This document shows, in pieces, positions 11,368 through 21,337 of a DNA stretch of 64,000 nt. The stretch covers positions 1,103,001 to 1,167,000 of the forward strand of contig NC_019676.1 of NCBI RefSeq assembly GCF_000316625.1. The letters run 5' to 3'. The translations under genes and the position numbers were made by a program. The notes beneath the pieces were generated by a model, which was not told the DNA's origin, did no database searches, and worked only from the letters and a program-made list of their open reading frames with translations. Every line of letters starts with the position of its first letter. The first letter of the stretch is position 1. The stretch comes from Nostoc sp. PCC 7107 (GTDB taxonomy: Bacteria > Cyanobacteriota > Cyanobacteriia > Cyanobacteriales > Nostocaceae).

Positions 11368-12270
11368 TTGATAAAACTCGATAAACTCTCTACAACTGAT
11401 TTAGCTGTTTGGGTAGAACAAGCTAAAATTCAGTCTGTACAGGGTAAAGTGTGCGATCGCATCCCACAATTATCTGTCGCTAATCCTGCTTGGTTTGCAG
11501 TTCACATCTGCTGTGTCTCAGGGAAAACTTACACTTCAGGCAATACAGATTGTGTGTTTCCCTTAATGAGTGTCATCAAGGTATTCTCCTTTCTGTATCT
11601 GCTGGAAAATAGGGGAACAGATACAGTTTTGCAATGGGTGGGTGTTGAACCGTCAGATACTGCTTTCAATTCTTTAGATCAATTGATTAAGGATAACGGA
11701 CACCCCCGCAATCCCATGATTAATAGTGGTGCAATTACCCTAGCTGATAAATTACCAGGAAAAACAGCCAGCGATCGCACTTCACATCTCTATCAATGGT
11801 TAAATCAGTTAACAGGTTCCCAATTATTTCTAGATGAAGTCATGCTGGCTTCAGTACGCGCTTCACGTTCACCAGTTAACCAAGCCATTACAAATTACCT
11901 AGCCGAAAAAAATCGTCTCGAAAATCCTGAAATAGCTCTTGACACCTACGAGCGAATATGCTATGTCTCAGCCAGAGTAGAAGATTTAGCTTTGTTAGGA
12001 AAAACCTTAGCTAGTGGTAATAACTTACAGCACCATCGAATAGTTAACGCTGTGATGTTAATGTGCGGACTGTACCAAGACTCGGCTAAGTTCGCTCTCA
12101 AAATTGGTTTACCGATGAAATCAGGCATTAGCGGTGGCATGTTAGCCATAGTACCAAACACAGGAGCGATCGCTTGCTACAGTCCCGCATTAGATATAGT
12201 CGGAAATTCTGTAGGTGCGATCGCTTTTATGCAAGCTTTAGCCCAAAAATTAGAATTGAGTATCTTTTAA
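11368..12270 (+). CDS. glsA: Glutaminase A
   Basis: Hydrolyses glutamine to glutamate and ammonia. The 300-residue protein has the serine-beta-lactamase-like fold of bacterial glutaminases. The catalytic Ser68-x-x-Lys71 pair is visible in PLMSVIKVFS, followed by the substrate-binding NPMINSGAI and the later KSGISGGM motif that completes the active site. No in-frame ATG precedes these motifs; translation must begin at a rare start, most likely the TTG at 11368. The gene is divergent from the NHL protein and convergent with the lipoprotein gene. With the two Amt genes elsewhere in the window it fits a nitrogen-handling role, but there is no operon link. Confidence 0.93.
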   Translation: MIKLDKLSTTDLAVWVEQAKIQSVQGKVCDRIPQLSVANPAWFAVHICCVSGKTYTSGNTDCVFPLMSVIKVFSFLYLLENRGTDTVLQWVGVEPSDTAFNSLDQLIKDNGHPRNPMINSGAITLADKLPGKTASDRTSHLYQWLNQLTGSQLFLDEVMLASVRASRSPVNQAITNYLAEKNRLENPEIALDTYERICYVSARVEDLALLGKTLASGNNLQHHRIVNAVMLMCGLYQDSAKFALKIGLPMKSGISGGMLAIVPNTGAIACYSPALDIVGNSVGAIAFMQALAQKLELSIF

Positions 12271-12296
12271 ACTAAACTTATTAATTTTTTGTCTAG

Positions 12297-12376
12297 CGCA
12301 AAGACGCAAAGACGCAAAGACGCAAAGAAAACTCAGCGTAACTTTGCGTTTACCTCCGCACCCCTTTGCGTTTAAA
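12297..12376. repeat. Tandem octamer repeat with inverted partner
   Basis: Four direct copies of an 8-mer, GACGCAAA, are followed about 20 bases later by the complementary type (TTTGCGTTT, twice). The region can fold into a hairpin between the convergent glsA and lipoprotein genes and may act as a bidirectional transcription barrier. It belongs to a family of CGCAAAG repeats frequent in cyanobacterial spacers. Confidence 0.6.
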
Positions 12377-12387
12377 ACTCCAATCTC

Positions 12388-13797
12388 TCATCCCTCCCCT
12401 TGCGGCGTTGGAAGCGAACGACGCTGAAAATATTTACCCAACCTAGATTTTAAAGGCTCAGTTTCTGGTTTTTCAGGAACTTCTGTAGCTTGAGGTGTGG
12501 GTATCACCTCCGGTTCTGGTGTCGGTGACTGAATAGCTTGAGGTGTAGGTGTTACCTGTGGCTGTGGTAACTGAGTAGCTTGAGGTGTAGGTATGACTTC
12601 TGGTTCTGGTTTTGGCGACTGAATAGCTTGAGGTGTAGGTGTTATCTGTGGCTGTGGTGACGCAGTAACTTGAGGTATAGGTATGACTTCCGGTTCTGGT
12701 TTTGGCGACTGAGTAGCTTGAGGTGTAGGTGTTACTTCTGGTTCTGGTTTTGGTAACTCAGTTGGTTCTGGTTGAACTACCTTTTGAACTTCGGGTTTAG
12801 GAATTGGCGTTGTTTCTGGTTCGGTAACTGGTGGCTTAGGAATGTAACTTGGATCTACAATGCTGCGTACTTCATCCGCCTTAAGTTCACCTCTAACAAT
12901 GCGAGAAAGTGTATCTTTACTTTTTGGTTGGTAGTTAACTAATCTCACAGTAGTGTTAAAGGCATTTTTGACAGCATTACCTTGATTATCCAAGAATTCT
13001 AGCTTCACCCAATTATTTCCAGGTTTTAAGCCTTTGAGGTAAACTGCTTGCCAGCGATCGAAAACAAAGCTTTCACCATTAATTGTGCAACGAATACGCC
13101 AATCACTGAACAAGTCATTAGGATTATCTGTAGATCCTAAACGCAGTGGGGCGTTAGTTAAATAAAAGTCCAGCAAAATTGGTTCAGCGCCATAATTACC
13201 TTGCGGAGTGCTGTAAGTTAGCAAGGGCAAGCTAGAATCAGGACTGTTCTCATCCGTTTTAGTAAAAATGTGAAATGTAGTCTGAGCATAAGCACCTTCA
13301 TTTTTAAAGCTTTCACCCCAAGGACGAGCAGCAAACACCCGTAAAGTATGTGTACCTGGAGATAAATCCGATAAAACCAGTGGCTGGCTTAAATCGTACA
13401 CAGGGATGTAAGGCTGATTATCCAAAATTACGTGGATATGAGAGCCTAATTCCCACTTTGGATCTTTAAATACAGGTAAATCTTTTACCTGAAACTGAAC
13501 TTTAACTTTCGTGTCTGGGATGATTTCTGCACCTTGAGGTGTGACTATAGTCACTTGGGGGCGATACACTTCTAAGGTTGAACGTAGTTCTTGAATCACC
13601 TCTGGTGGTGCAACTTCAGTAAATTGCTGCGAACTTGGTTGAGATTTTTCTATATGGCTCACAGCAGTATCTTGACTAACAGCTTTCTCTGCACAACTGT
13701 TTAAATTCAAGACCAATACTAGTAAGATTAACCACTTAAAAATAGTCAGACTCCTGGGGAGGATCTGTTTTAAAGCCTTCACACACCATAAATTCAT
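12388..13797 (-). CDS. Conserved lipoprotein with Pro-rich repeat tail
   Basis: I do not recognise a named family. The 469-residue protein has a basic N-terminus, a hydrophobic helix (WLILLVLVLNL) and a lipobox ending LNSC at about residue 35, so it is probably an envelope lipoprotein. Residues about 70-300 form a globular part with two beta-sandwich-like segments (IHVILDNQPYIPVYDL and GTHTLRVFAARPWGES), the second being a typical pattern of bacterial immunoglobulin-like domains. Residues about 320-455 are low-complexity repeats of PTPQA and PKPEPEV units that could span peptidoglycan. The repeat number is probably variable. Function unknown. Confidence 0.72.
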   Translation of the reverse strand: MNLWCVKALKQILPRSLTIFKWLILLVLVLNLNSCAEKAVSQDTAVSHIEKSQPSSQQFTEVAPPEVIQELRSTLEVYRPQVTIVTPQGAEIIPDTKVKVQFQVKDLPVFKDPKWELGSHIHVILDNQPYIPVYDLSQPLVLSDLSPGTHTLRVFAARPWGESFKNEGAYAQTTFHIFTKTDENSPDSSLPLLTYSTPQGNYGAEPILLDFYLTNAPLRLGSTDNPNDLFSDWRIRCTINGESFVFDRWQAVYLKGLKPGNNWVKLEFLDNQGNAVKNAFNTTVRLVNYQPKSKDTLSRIVRGELKADEVRSIVDPSYIPKPPVTEPETTPIPKPEVQKVVQPEPTELPKPEPEVTPTPQATQSPKPEPEVIPIPQVTASPQPQITPTPQAIQSPKPEPEVIPTPQATQLPQPQVTPTPQAIQSPTPEPEVIPTPQATEVPEKPETEPLKSRLGKYFQRRSLPTPQGEG

Positions 13798-14314
13798 ACC
13801 TTACACCCAGTTATAGTCTGCAAAAACTGCAAAATTATTTTGCCCTAAACTGCCTATCGGACACCAGAGCCTAAAAGGTAAAATTTTTCTCAGATACTAT
13901 ATATTTTTTCAAAATGCTAGGAGATTAGTAATCTTTTTGACAATTTTCGCTCACAGATATCTTACTCTCGTACTAAAAATATCTATAACTACAGTCCAGA
14001 ATACTGAGTTTGTGCATATTATATCCATGAATCATAAATTTAACGAATTGTTATTCTTTGTAAATTAAATGAAGAAAGTATTGACTTTTGGCTCAGAAGT
14101 TAAAAGTTAAAAGCTAGATCGGACAATTAATTTGGCTATTTTGAATTATTGTTAAAATCTCTCCAACAATGTACAAGTAAAGACTTTATAATTCAACAGA
14201 AACAAACTTCCACATAGCGTCTTCATCGCTCCTCCGGCCACTATCTGGAGAAGGCGACTAAAGATCACATTGTGGTTTCATGATTCCTCATTCCTTATCA
14301 CCAGAGGAGGTCGA
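13798..14314 (+). promoter_or_regulatory. psaA upstream region
   Basis: About 500 AT-rich bases hold the promoter and long leader of psaA. Two AAGTTAA heptamers lie near 14097-14112. No confident HLR1 or other known light-response box was identified by eye. A strong Shine-Dalgarno GAGGAGG at 14304-14310 precedes the ATG at 14315. Confidence 0.5.
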
Positions 14315-16573
14315 ATGACGATTAGTCCTCCGGAGCGAGAGGAAAAGAAAGCCAGAGTGATAGTTGATAAAGACCCGGTACCAACCTCATTTGAAAAATG
14401 GGCATTGCCAGGACACTTCGACAGAACTCTAGCTAGAGGCCCAAAAACCACCACCTGGATTTGGAACCTCCACGCTCTCGCCCACGATTTTGATACTCAT
14501 ACAAGCGATTTAGAAGACATTTCCCGCAAGATATTTGCGGCTCACTTCGGACACCTGGCCGTTGTGACCATCTGGTTAAGCGGGATGATATTCCACGGCG
14601 CGAAGTTTTCTAACTACGAAGCCTGGTTAAGTGATCCGTTGAACGTGAGACCCAGTGCTCAAGTCGTTTGGCCTATTGTTGGACAAGACATATTAAATGG
14701 TGATGTCGGTGGAGGATTCCACGGTATTCAGATCACCTCTGGCTTGTTCCAAGTATGGCGTGGCTGGGGTATCACTAACTCCTTCCAGCTTTACTGCACA
14801 GCTATTGGCGGCTTGGTATTAGCAGGCTTGTTCCTATTTGCTGGCTGGTTCCACTACCACAAACGCGCTCCCAAACTGGAATGGTTCCAGAATGTGGAGT
14901 CGATGTTGAACCACCACTTGCAAGTTCTCTTAGGCTGCGGTTCCTTGGGATGGGCTGGTCACTTGATCCACGTCTCAGCGCCAATCAACAAGCTGATGGA
15001 TGCAGGGGTTGCTGTTAAAGATATCCCCTTGCCTCATGAGTTCATTCTCAACAAGAGTTTGTTGATCGACGTATTCCCAGGTTTTGCGGCTGGTTTAACA
15101 CCTTTCTTCACCTTGAACTGGGGTCAGTACGCTGACTTCTTAACCTTCAAGGGTGGTTTAAACCCTGTAACAGGCGGTTTGTGGATGACTGACATTGCTC
15201 ATCACCACTTAGCGATCGCTGTACTCTTCATCATCGCTGGTCATCAATACCGCACTAACTGGGGCATTGGTCACAGCATCAAAGAGATCCTCGAAAACCA
15301 CAAAGGCCCCTTCACCGGGGAAGGTCATAAGGGTCTTTATGAGAACATGACCACCTCTTGGCACGCTCAATTGGCAACTAACCTTGCTTTCTTGGGTTCG
15401 CTGACAATCATCATCGCGCATCACATGTACGCGATGCCTCCCTATCCATATTTGGCAACTGACTACGCAACTCAGTTGTGTATCTTCACTCACCACATCT
15501 GGATCGGTGGATTCTTGATTGTGGGTGGTGCGGCTCACGCAGCCATCTTTATGGTGCGGGATTACGATCCAGTTGTGAACCAAAATAACGTTCTGGATCG
15601 GGTAATTCGTCACAGAGATGCAATTATTTCCCACCTGAACTGGGTTTGTATTTTCCTCGGCTTCCATAGCTTTGGTCTGTACATCCACAACGACACAATG
15701 CGTGCCTTGGGCCGTCCCCAAGACATGTTCTCAGACAGCGCAATTCAATTGCAGCCAGTGTTTGCTCAATGGGTGCAGAACCTGCACACGTTAGCTCCTG
15801 GTGGCACAGCGCCCAACGCCTTAGAGCCTGTTAGCTACGCCTTTGGCGGCGGTATCTTGGCTGTAGGTGGTAAAGTCGCTATGATGCCCATCGCTTTGGG
15901 TACAGCTGACTTCTTGATTCACCACATCCATGCTTTTACCATCCACGTAACTGTTCTAATTCTGCTGAAGGGCGTACTGTTCGCTCGCAGCTCTCGCTTG
16001 ATCCCCGATAAAGCCAACTTAGGTTTCCGCTTCCCCTGCGACGGGCCGGGCCGTGGTGGTACTTGCCAAGTTTCCGGCTGGGATCATGTGTTCCTAGGAT
16101 TGTTCTGGATGTATAACTCCCTATCTATTGTGATCTTCCACTTCAGTTGGAAAATGCAATCTGATGTTTGGGGAACTGTAGATGCAGCTGGTAATGTGTC
16201 TCATATTACTGGTGGTAACTTTGCCCAAAGTGCCATCACTATCAACGGCTGGTTGCGTGACTTCTTGTGGGCGCAAGCTTCACAAGTAATCAACTCCTAC
16301 GGTAGTGCTTTGTCTGCTTACGGATTAATGTTCCTAGGCGCTCACTTTGTTTGGGCATTCAGCTTAATGTTCCTGTTCAGTGGTCGTGGCTACTGGCAAG
16401 AACTAATTGAGTCCATTGTTTGGGCTCATAATAAACTGAAGGTAGCACCTGCAATCCAACCTCGCGCTCTGAGCATCACTCAAGGCCGCGCTGTTGGTGT
16501 AGCTCACTACCTCTTAGGAGGAATTGCTACCACCTGGGCATTCTTCCACGCACACATTCTTTCAGTAGGATAG
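14315..16573 (+). CDS. psaA: Photosystem I P700 apoprotein A1
   Basis: Core reaction-centre subunit of photosystem I, binding P700, A0, A1 and half of the FX iron-sulfur cluster in the thylakoid membrane. The 752 residues start [15 protein letters not shown], the conserved cyanobacterial N-terminus; the frame extends upstream, but this ATG has the ribosome binding site. The FX loop [12 protein letters not shown] lies at about residues 573-584 with both cysteines present. The P700 axial His lies in [11 protein letters not shown] (about residue 677). The many His-rich helices are intact. The sequence looks like the ordinary white-light form, not a far-red paralogue. It is co-transcribed with psaB. 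Confidence 0.98.
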   Translation: MTISPPEREEKKARVIVDKDPVPTSFEKWALPGHFDRTLARGPKTTTWIWNLHALAHDFDTHTSDLEDISRKIFAAHFGHLAVVTIWLSGMIFHGAKFSNYEAWLSDPLNVRPSAQVVWPIVGQDILNGDVGGGFHGIQITSGLFQVWRGWGITNSFQLYCTAIGGLVLAGLFLFAGWFHYHKRAPKLEWFQNVESMLNHHLQVLLGCGSLGWAGHLIHVSAPINKLMDAGVAVKDIPLPHEFILNKSLLIDVFPGFAAGLTPFFTLNWGQYADFLTFKGGLNPVTGGLWMTDIAHHHLAIAVLFIIAGHQYRTNWGIGHSIKEILENHKGPFTGEGHKGLYENMTTSWHAQLATNLAFLGSLTIIIAHHMYAMPPYPYLATDYATQLCIFTHHIWIGGFLIVGGAAHAAIFMVRDYDPVVNQNNVLDRVIRHRDAIISHLNWVCIFLGFHSFGLYIHNDTMRALGRPQDMFSDSAIQLQPVFAQWVQNLHTLAPGGTAPNALEPVSYAFGGGILAVGGKVAMMPIALGTADFLIHHIHAFTIHVTVLILLKGVLFARSSRLIPDKANLGFRFPCDGPGRGGTCQVSGWDHVFLGLFWMYNSLSIVIFHFSWKMQSDVWGTVDAAGNVSHITGGNFAQSAITINGWLRDFLWAQASQVINSYGSALSAYGLMFLGAHFVWAFSLMFLFSGRGYWQELIESIVWAHNKLKVAPAIQPRALSITQGRAVGVAHYLLGGIATTWAFFHAHILSVG

Positions 16574-16587
16574 CAATCAGTTATAGG

Positions 16588-16620
16588 GAGTGCTGAGTGC
16601 TGAGTGCTGAGTGCTGAGTG
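16588..16620. repeat. GAGTGCT heptamer STRR between psaA and psaB
   Basis: Four consecutive GAGTGCT units followed by a partial one, in the 136-base psaA-psaB spacer. There is no terminator here, so the repeat is part of the bicistronic mRNA. Confidence 0.88.
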
Positions 16621-16709
16621 ATTAAATTAAACTCAAAGCTTAGAACTCATAACTCAGACTTCCAAAAGCTGAAACCTGATGGCTAAGGGTCAGAGGAAAT
16701 ATCAAAGCT

Positions 16710-18935
16710 ATGGCAACAAAATTTCCAAAATTTAGCCAGGATCTCGCACAGGACCCAACTACGCGCCGCATTTGGTATGCGATCGCGATGGGCAATGATT
16801 TTGAAAGCCATGATGGCATGACCGAAGAAAATCTTTACCAAAAGATTTTCGCTACCCACTTCGGACATCTGGCAATCATCTTCCTCTGGGCTTCCAGCCT
16901 CCTGTTCCATGTAGCCTGGCAAGGTAACTTTGAACAGTGGATTAAAGATCCTCTACACGTCCGCCCAATTGCCCATGCAATTTGGGATCCCCACTTCGGT
17001 AAACCCGCAATTGAAGCTTTTACCCAAGCTGGTGCTAGTAATCCTGTAAACATTGCTTACTCTGGTGTCTACCACTGGTGGTACACCATAGGTATGCGGA
17101 CAAACCAAGAACTGTATGTCGGTTCACTTGGTCTGTTACTATTCGCTGCCCTACTTTTATTTGCTGGTTGGTTGCACTTGCAACCCAAGTTCCGCCCCAG
17201 CCTCGCTTGGTTCAAGAGTGCTGAATCTCGTCTAAACCACCACCTCGCTGGTTTGTTTGGCGTTAGCTCTCTGGCTTGGGCTGGTCACTTGATTCACGTT
17301 GCTATTCCCGAATCTCGCGGACAGCACGTAGGTTGGGATAACTTCTTAAGCACTGCCCCCCACCCAGCAGGCTTGCAGCCATTTTTTACAGGTAACTGGA
17401 GCGTTTACGCGCAAAACCCAGATACAGCTGGTCATGTATTTAGTACATCCACTGGTGCTGGTACAGCGATTCTGACCTTCTTAGGTGGTTTCCATCCTCA
17501 GACAGAATCTTTGTGGTTGACCGACATGGCTCACCACCACTTGGCGATCGCCGTATTGTTCATCGTTGCTGGTCACATGTACCGTACCAATTTTGGTATT
17601 GGTCACAGTATCAAAGAAATGATGAATGCCAAAACTTTCTTTGGCAAAAAAGTTGAAGGGCCATTCAACATGCCTCACCAAGGCATTTATGACACCTACA
17701 ACAATTCCCTGCACTTCCAATTAGGTTGGCACCTAGCTTGTTTGGGTGTTGTTACCTCCTTGGTAGCGCAACACATGTACTCCATGCCTGCTTACGCGTT
17801 CATCGCTAAGGACTACACCACCCAAGCAGCGCTCTACACCCACCACCAGTACATTGCAATTTTCCTGATGGTTGGTGCATTTGCCCACGGTGCAATTTTC
17901 TGGGTACGTGACTACGACCCCGAACAAAACAAAGGCAACGTGCTGGAGCGTGTATTACAGCATAAAGAAGCGATTATCTCTCACCTCAGCTGGGTATCGT
18001 TATTTTTAGGCTTCCATACCCTTGGGTTGTACGTTCACAACGACGTAGTAGTTGCTTTCGGTACTCCTGAAAAGCAAATCCTGATCGAGCCAGTATTTGC
18101 TCAGTTCGTTCAAGCTGCTAACGGTAAAGTACTTTACGGATTGGATGTTTTATTGTCTAATCCCGATAGCGTTGCTTACACCGCTTACCCCAACTATGCA
18201 AACGTGTGGTTGCCCGGTTGGTTAGATGCCATTAACGCTGGCACTAACTCCTTGTTCTTAACAATTGGCCCTGGCGATTTCTTGGTTCACCATGCGATCG
18301 CATTGGGTCTGCACACCACCACCCTCATCCTAGTCAAAGGTGCCTTGGATGCTCGTGGTTCTAAATTAATGCCAGACAAAAAAGACTTCGGCTACGCATT
18401 CCCTTGCGATGGCCCTGGTCGTGGCGGTACTTGCGACATCTCAGCTTGGGATTCCTTCTACTTAGCTCTGTTCTGGGCATTGAACACAGTAGGTTGGTTA
18501 ACCTTCTACTGGCACTGGAAACACTTAGGTATTTGGCAAGGTAACGTTGCTCAGTTCAACGAAAACTCTACCTACCTGATGGGTTGGTTCCGTGATTACC
18601 TGTGGGCTAACTCCGCACAGTTGATCAACGGTTACAACCCCTACGGTATGAACAACCTGTCTGTTTGGGCTTGGATGTTCCTCTTCGGACACTTAGTTTG
18701 GGCAACTGGCTTCATGTTCCTCATCTCTTGGAGAGGATACTGGCAAGAGTTGATCGAAACCTTGGTTTGGGCGCACGAGCGTACTCCTCTAGCTAACCTA
18801 GTTCGCTGGAAAGACAAGCCCGTTGCACTCTCCATTGTTCAAGCTCGTTTGGTTGGTCTAGCTCACTTCACCGTTGGCTATGTCCTCACCTACGCAGCCT
18901 TCCTCATCGCCTCCACTGCTGGTAAGTTCGGTTGA
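16710..18935 (+). CDS. psaB: Photosystem I P700 apoprotein A2
   Basis: Partner of PsaA in the photosystem I core, binding the other half of P700 and FX. The 741-residue protein begins [20 protein letters not shown], the invariant cyanobacterial start. It carries the FX loop [12 protein letters not shown] near residue 565 and the C-terminal helices with [20 protein letters not shown], which include the P700 ligand region. The length is normal and no disruption is seen. It follows psaA by 136 bases and ends just before a strong terminator, so psaAB is a complete two-gene operon. Confidence 0.98.
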   Translation: MATKFPKFSQDLAQDPTTRRIWYAIAMGNDFESHDGMTEENLYQKIFATHFGHLAIIFLWASSLLFHVAWQGNFEQWIKDPLHVRPIAHAIWDPHFGKPAIEAFTQAGASNPVNIAYSGVYHWWYTIGMRTNQELYVGSLGLLLFAALLLFAGWLHLQPKFRPSLAWFKSAESRLNHHLAGLFGVSSLAWAGHLIHVAIPESRGQHVGWDNFLSTAPHPAGLQPFFTGNWSVYAQNPDTAGHVFSTSTGAGTAILTFLGGFHPQTESLWLTDMAHHHLAIAVLFIVAGHMYRTNFGIGHSIKEMMNAKTFFGKKVEGPFNMPHQGIYDTYNNSLHFQLGWHLACLGVVTSLVAQHMYSMPAYAFIAKDYTTQAALYTHHQYIAIFLMVGAFAHGAIFWVRDYDPEQNKGNVLERVLQHKEAIISHLSWVSLFLGFHTLGLYVHNDVVVAFGTPEKQILIEPVFAQFVQAANGKVLYGLDVLLSNPDSVAYTAYPNYANVWLPGWLDAINAGTNSLFLTIGPGDFLVHHAIALGLHTTTLILVKGALDARGSKLMPDKKDFGYAFPCDGPGRGGTCDISAWDSFYLALFWALNTVGWLTFYWHWKHLGIWQGNVAQFNENSTYLMGWFRDYLWANSAQLINGYNPYGMNNLSVWAWMFLFGHLVWATGFMFLISWRGYWQELIETLVWAHERTPLANLVRWKDKPVALSIVQARLVGLAHFTVGYVLTYAAFLIASTAGKFG

Positions 18936-18963
18936 TCTGGCTACTAGTTTTGTTAGGTAACTA

Positions 18964-18996
18964 AAAAAATCCCCCACCTTACGGCGGGGGATTTTT
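18964..18996 (+). terminator. Rho-independent terminator of psaAB
   Basis: An A-tract and CCCCC arm pairs with a GGGGG arm, followed by ATTTTTATT. The hairpin lies 28 bases after the psaB stop codon. The flanking A and T tracts make it usable on both strands, so it may also help end ispH transcripts. Confidence 0.92.
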
Positions 18997-19061
18997 ATTG
19001 ATCAGTTTTTCAGCGTTCCATCATCGCCATCATTTTTCCAATTGGTATAATTCTTAAAAAT

Positions 19062-20255
19062 CTAAGCTTTGAGGGTAAAAATCTCTTCAATGATATCTTC
19101 AACAACTTTATCAGGTGTAGATGCACCAGAAGTTATACCAACAACAATTTTACCTGCTGGTAGCCAATTTTCGGCGATCGCTAATTCTCCATTTAGCTGA
19201 CGGTGTTCAATAGCTTGAGCAGATTTAATCCGTTCTACAGCATCAATATGATAGGAAGGAATGCCCTTTTCAAAAGCAATTTGTTGTAATTGGGTAGTAT
19301 TTGATGAGTTAAATCCACCAATCACCACCATTAAATCTAAATCATGCTGTACTAATTCCAACATGGCATCTTGCCGTTCTTGGGTAGCATCACAGATAGT
19401 ATTGAAGCTTTGAAAATGTTGATTTAACTCAGCCGGTCCATACTTCTGCATCATCGTCCGTTCAAACAGCTTACCAATTTGCTCAGTTTCGCCTTTAAGC
19501 ATAGTAGTTTGGTTAGCAATACCCACCCGTTCTAAATCTTGATCTGGGTCAAACCCTGCTGAACAAGCTTTAGCAAATTTTTGCAAAAATTCTTCTCGAT
19601 TCCCACCGTTCAGAATGTAGTCGGTGACATAATGTGCTTCTTTTAGATTCAGCACAATTAAATATTTACCTGCAAAAGAACTCGTAGCAACGGTTTCTTC
19701 ATGCTTATATTTCCCGTGAATAATTGAGGTGTAATCAATTTTTTTGTGCTTTTCAACGGTATTCCAAACTTTAGAAACCCAAGGACAAGTGGTATCAACG
19801 ATTTTGCAGCCTTTATCGTGTAATATCTGCATTTCTTGAACACTAGCTCCAAATGCAGGTAGGATCACCACATCATTGGTTTCCACAACGGAAAAGTCCT
19901 TTTTACCTGTTTCTAAAGGAATAAATTTGACTTCCATGTCCTGCATTCGCTGATTTACCGAAGGATTGTGGATAATTTCGTTAGTAATCCAAATCTGTTC
20001 TCTGGGGAAGTGCTGGCGAGTTTCATAAGCCATAGCGACAGCACGTTCTACACCCCAGCAAAACCCAAAAGCTTGAGCTAGGCGGATGGTAACATCACCG
20101 CGTTGCAGAGTGTAATTGCGATCGCGGATTTCTTGAATCAAACTGCTTTGGTACTCAGATTGCAACTGGGTTGTCACTTCTGCTTGATGACCAAACCCTT
20201 TGCGATTGTAATTTTCTGAATGTTGGAGTGTACGTTTAAAAGCTTTTGTATCCAT
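19062..20255 (-). CDS. ispH: 4-hydroxy-3-methylbut-2-enyl diphosphate reductase
   Basis: Iron-sulfur enzyme of the last step of the MEP isoprenoid pathway, making IPP and DMAPP. The plant/cyanobacterial-type protein has 397 residues. The three cluster cysteines lie in [21 protein letters not shown] and [12 protein letters not shown], and the substrate-binding [11 protein letters not shown] is present. The frame runs upstream to 20384, but the added 43 residues overlap the next gene and include STRR-derived sequence; the ATG at 20255 ([11 protein letters not shown]) is the family start. The gene is convergent with psaB. Confidence 0.96.
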   Translation of the reverse strand: MDTKAFKRTLQHSENYNRKGFGHQAEVTTQLQSEYQSSLIQEIRDRNYTLQRGDVTIRLAQAFGFCWGVERAVAMAYETRQHFPREQIWITNEIIHNPSVNQRMQDMEVKFIPLETGKKDFSVVETNDVVILPAFGASVQEMQILHDKGCKIVDTTCPWVSKVWNTVEKHKKIDYTSIIHGKYKHEETVATSSFAGKYLIVLNLKEAHYVTDYILNGGNREEFLQKFAKACSAGFDPDQDLERVGIANQTTMLKGETEQIGKLFERTMMQKYGPAELNQHFQSFNTICDATQERQDAMLELVQHDLDLMVVIGGFNSSNTTQLQQIAFEKGIPSYHIDAVERIKSAQAIEHRQLNGELAIAENWLPAGKIVVGITSGASTPDKVVEDIIEEIFTLKA

Positions 20256-20309
20256 GTTTAATTCTATAATGTCTCCTCTTTCTGATTTTCGCGCGTGGAG
20301 ACACAATTT

Positions 20310-20340
20310 AAGTAAAAAGTAAAAAGTAAAAAGGCAAAAG
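20310..20340. repeat. AAGTAAA-type heptamer STRR
   Basis: Three AAGTAAA heptamers and degenerate units in the spacer between the SGNH hydrolase gene and ispH. The same unit type occurs inside rnpB. Confidence 0.75.
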
Positions 20341-20341
20341 A

Positions 20342-21154
20342 TTAAGTTCCTGATTGAGTATAAATCTGCAATGCGGTACGCCAAACCAAGTAGCCAGCGG
20401 GACTTAGATGTAAACCATCAGTCGAAAGTTCAGGACGAAGATTACCTTGTTGATTAGCAAATAAGGAATATAAATCGAGATATTTTGCGCCGCGTCTAGC
20501 TGCTATGCGTTTTAATTGTTGATTTAGTTGGTTAATGCGAGTGTTGGGAAGAAGCAGAAGTTTATCTCGTCCTTCCCAGGTTGCTTCTTCTGCACCATGT
20601 GGCAAAATTGACTGGACAACGACTTGCGCTGTGGGATGAGTCTTGCGGAGGTATCTGATAATTTGCCGCTGATTCTCTAAAATCACCTCATCGCTGTCTC
20701 CACGAATGAGGTCATTGATGCCAATCATCACAAAAATGATCTCTGGTTTGGTGCTATCAAATATCTCTAATCTTTTTAAGAGTCCAGTACTATTTTCACC
20801 AGAAATTGCTTGATTAAGCCAATATCTATTCTCTGGTAATAATTCTGTCGGAAACCACAGACTGATAGAGTCTCCAGCCAAGATACTTAAATGCTCAGGA
20901 TTTTTCTCAGTAGCGGCTTTAGCTTCTTGTTTGAGAACATCTAACCACTGTTCGTAATTGAGTTGATAATGGCGGCCTAAATCGGGTGTAACAGTTTGGG
21001 ATGCGTTAACTGTCTGTTGTGAAGGCAAACTACCAAAAACAGCGGTCAATTTCTGCTGTTGTAAAATCAGCAGGATGACCGCCAACATGAGTATGCCGTT
21101 GGTTGCCAACGATAACAATGCCCAAATGGGGAAGGTTTTTGCAGAAGTGGTCAC
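20342..21154 (-). CDS. SGNH/GDSL-family hydrolase, membrane-anchored
   Basis: The 270-residue protein has an N-terminal hydrophobic segment ([19 protein letters not shown], about residues 14-32), so the catalytic domain is probably anchored and faces the periplasm. The SGNH blocks are visible: block [11 protein letters not shown] with the nucleophilic Ser, the block III pattern MIGINDL with the conserved Asn, and block [13 protein letters not shown] with the Asp and His. Such enzymes deacylate lipids or glycans; the substrate is unknown. It ends about 85 bases upstream of the ispH start and may be co-transcribed with it. Confidence 0.85.
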   Translation of the reverse strand: MTTSAKTFPIWALLSLATNGILMLAVILLILQQQKLTAVFGSLPSQQTVNASQTVTPDLGRHYQLNYEQWLDVLKQEAKAATEKNPEHLSILAGDSISLWFPTELLPENRYWLNQAISGENSTGLLKRLEIFDSTKPEIIFVMIGINDLIRGDSDEVILENQRQIIRYLRKTHPTAQVVVQSILPHGAEEATWEGRDKLLLLPNTRINQLNQQLKRIAARRGAKYLDLYSLFANQQGNLRPELSTDGLHLSPAGYLVWRTALQIYTQSGT

Positions 21155-21287
21155 GACTAGCGAAATTTGCTGATAATTTGACTCAAATTTTATCCGCTAG
21201 TTTGCAAAAGTTACTAAAAAAGTTTTGAGTGTTGAGGGTCTCCAGAAACACAGGGGTGTAGGGGTGTAATAAATCAAGGATAGAAAA

Positions 21288-21322
21288 TCCGCGCAGGCGG
21301 CTTTTGCTTGTGTAGCTGCGAC
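21288..21322. repeat. Copy of a dispersed palindromic repeat (TCCGC-GCAG-GCGG core)
   Basis: TCCGC and GCGG arms around GCAG are followed by CTTTTGCTTGTGTAGCTGCGAC. Related copies occur at about 45831-45872 and 47977-48020, all intergenic. Confidence 0.65.
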
Positions 21323-21337
21323 TCAGCACTCATCACT

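Noticed and set aside
14315-18935. Far-red-light-type psaA/psaB paralogues
   Set aside because: No phytochrome or other far-red cluster genes are present, and the sequences look like the standard forms.
20256-20384. N-terminal extension of ispH with a hydrophobic stretch
   Set aside because: It is encoded by heptamer repeats and overlaps the SGNH hydrolase gene; the family N-terminus starts at 20255.
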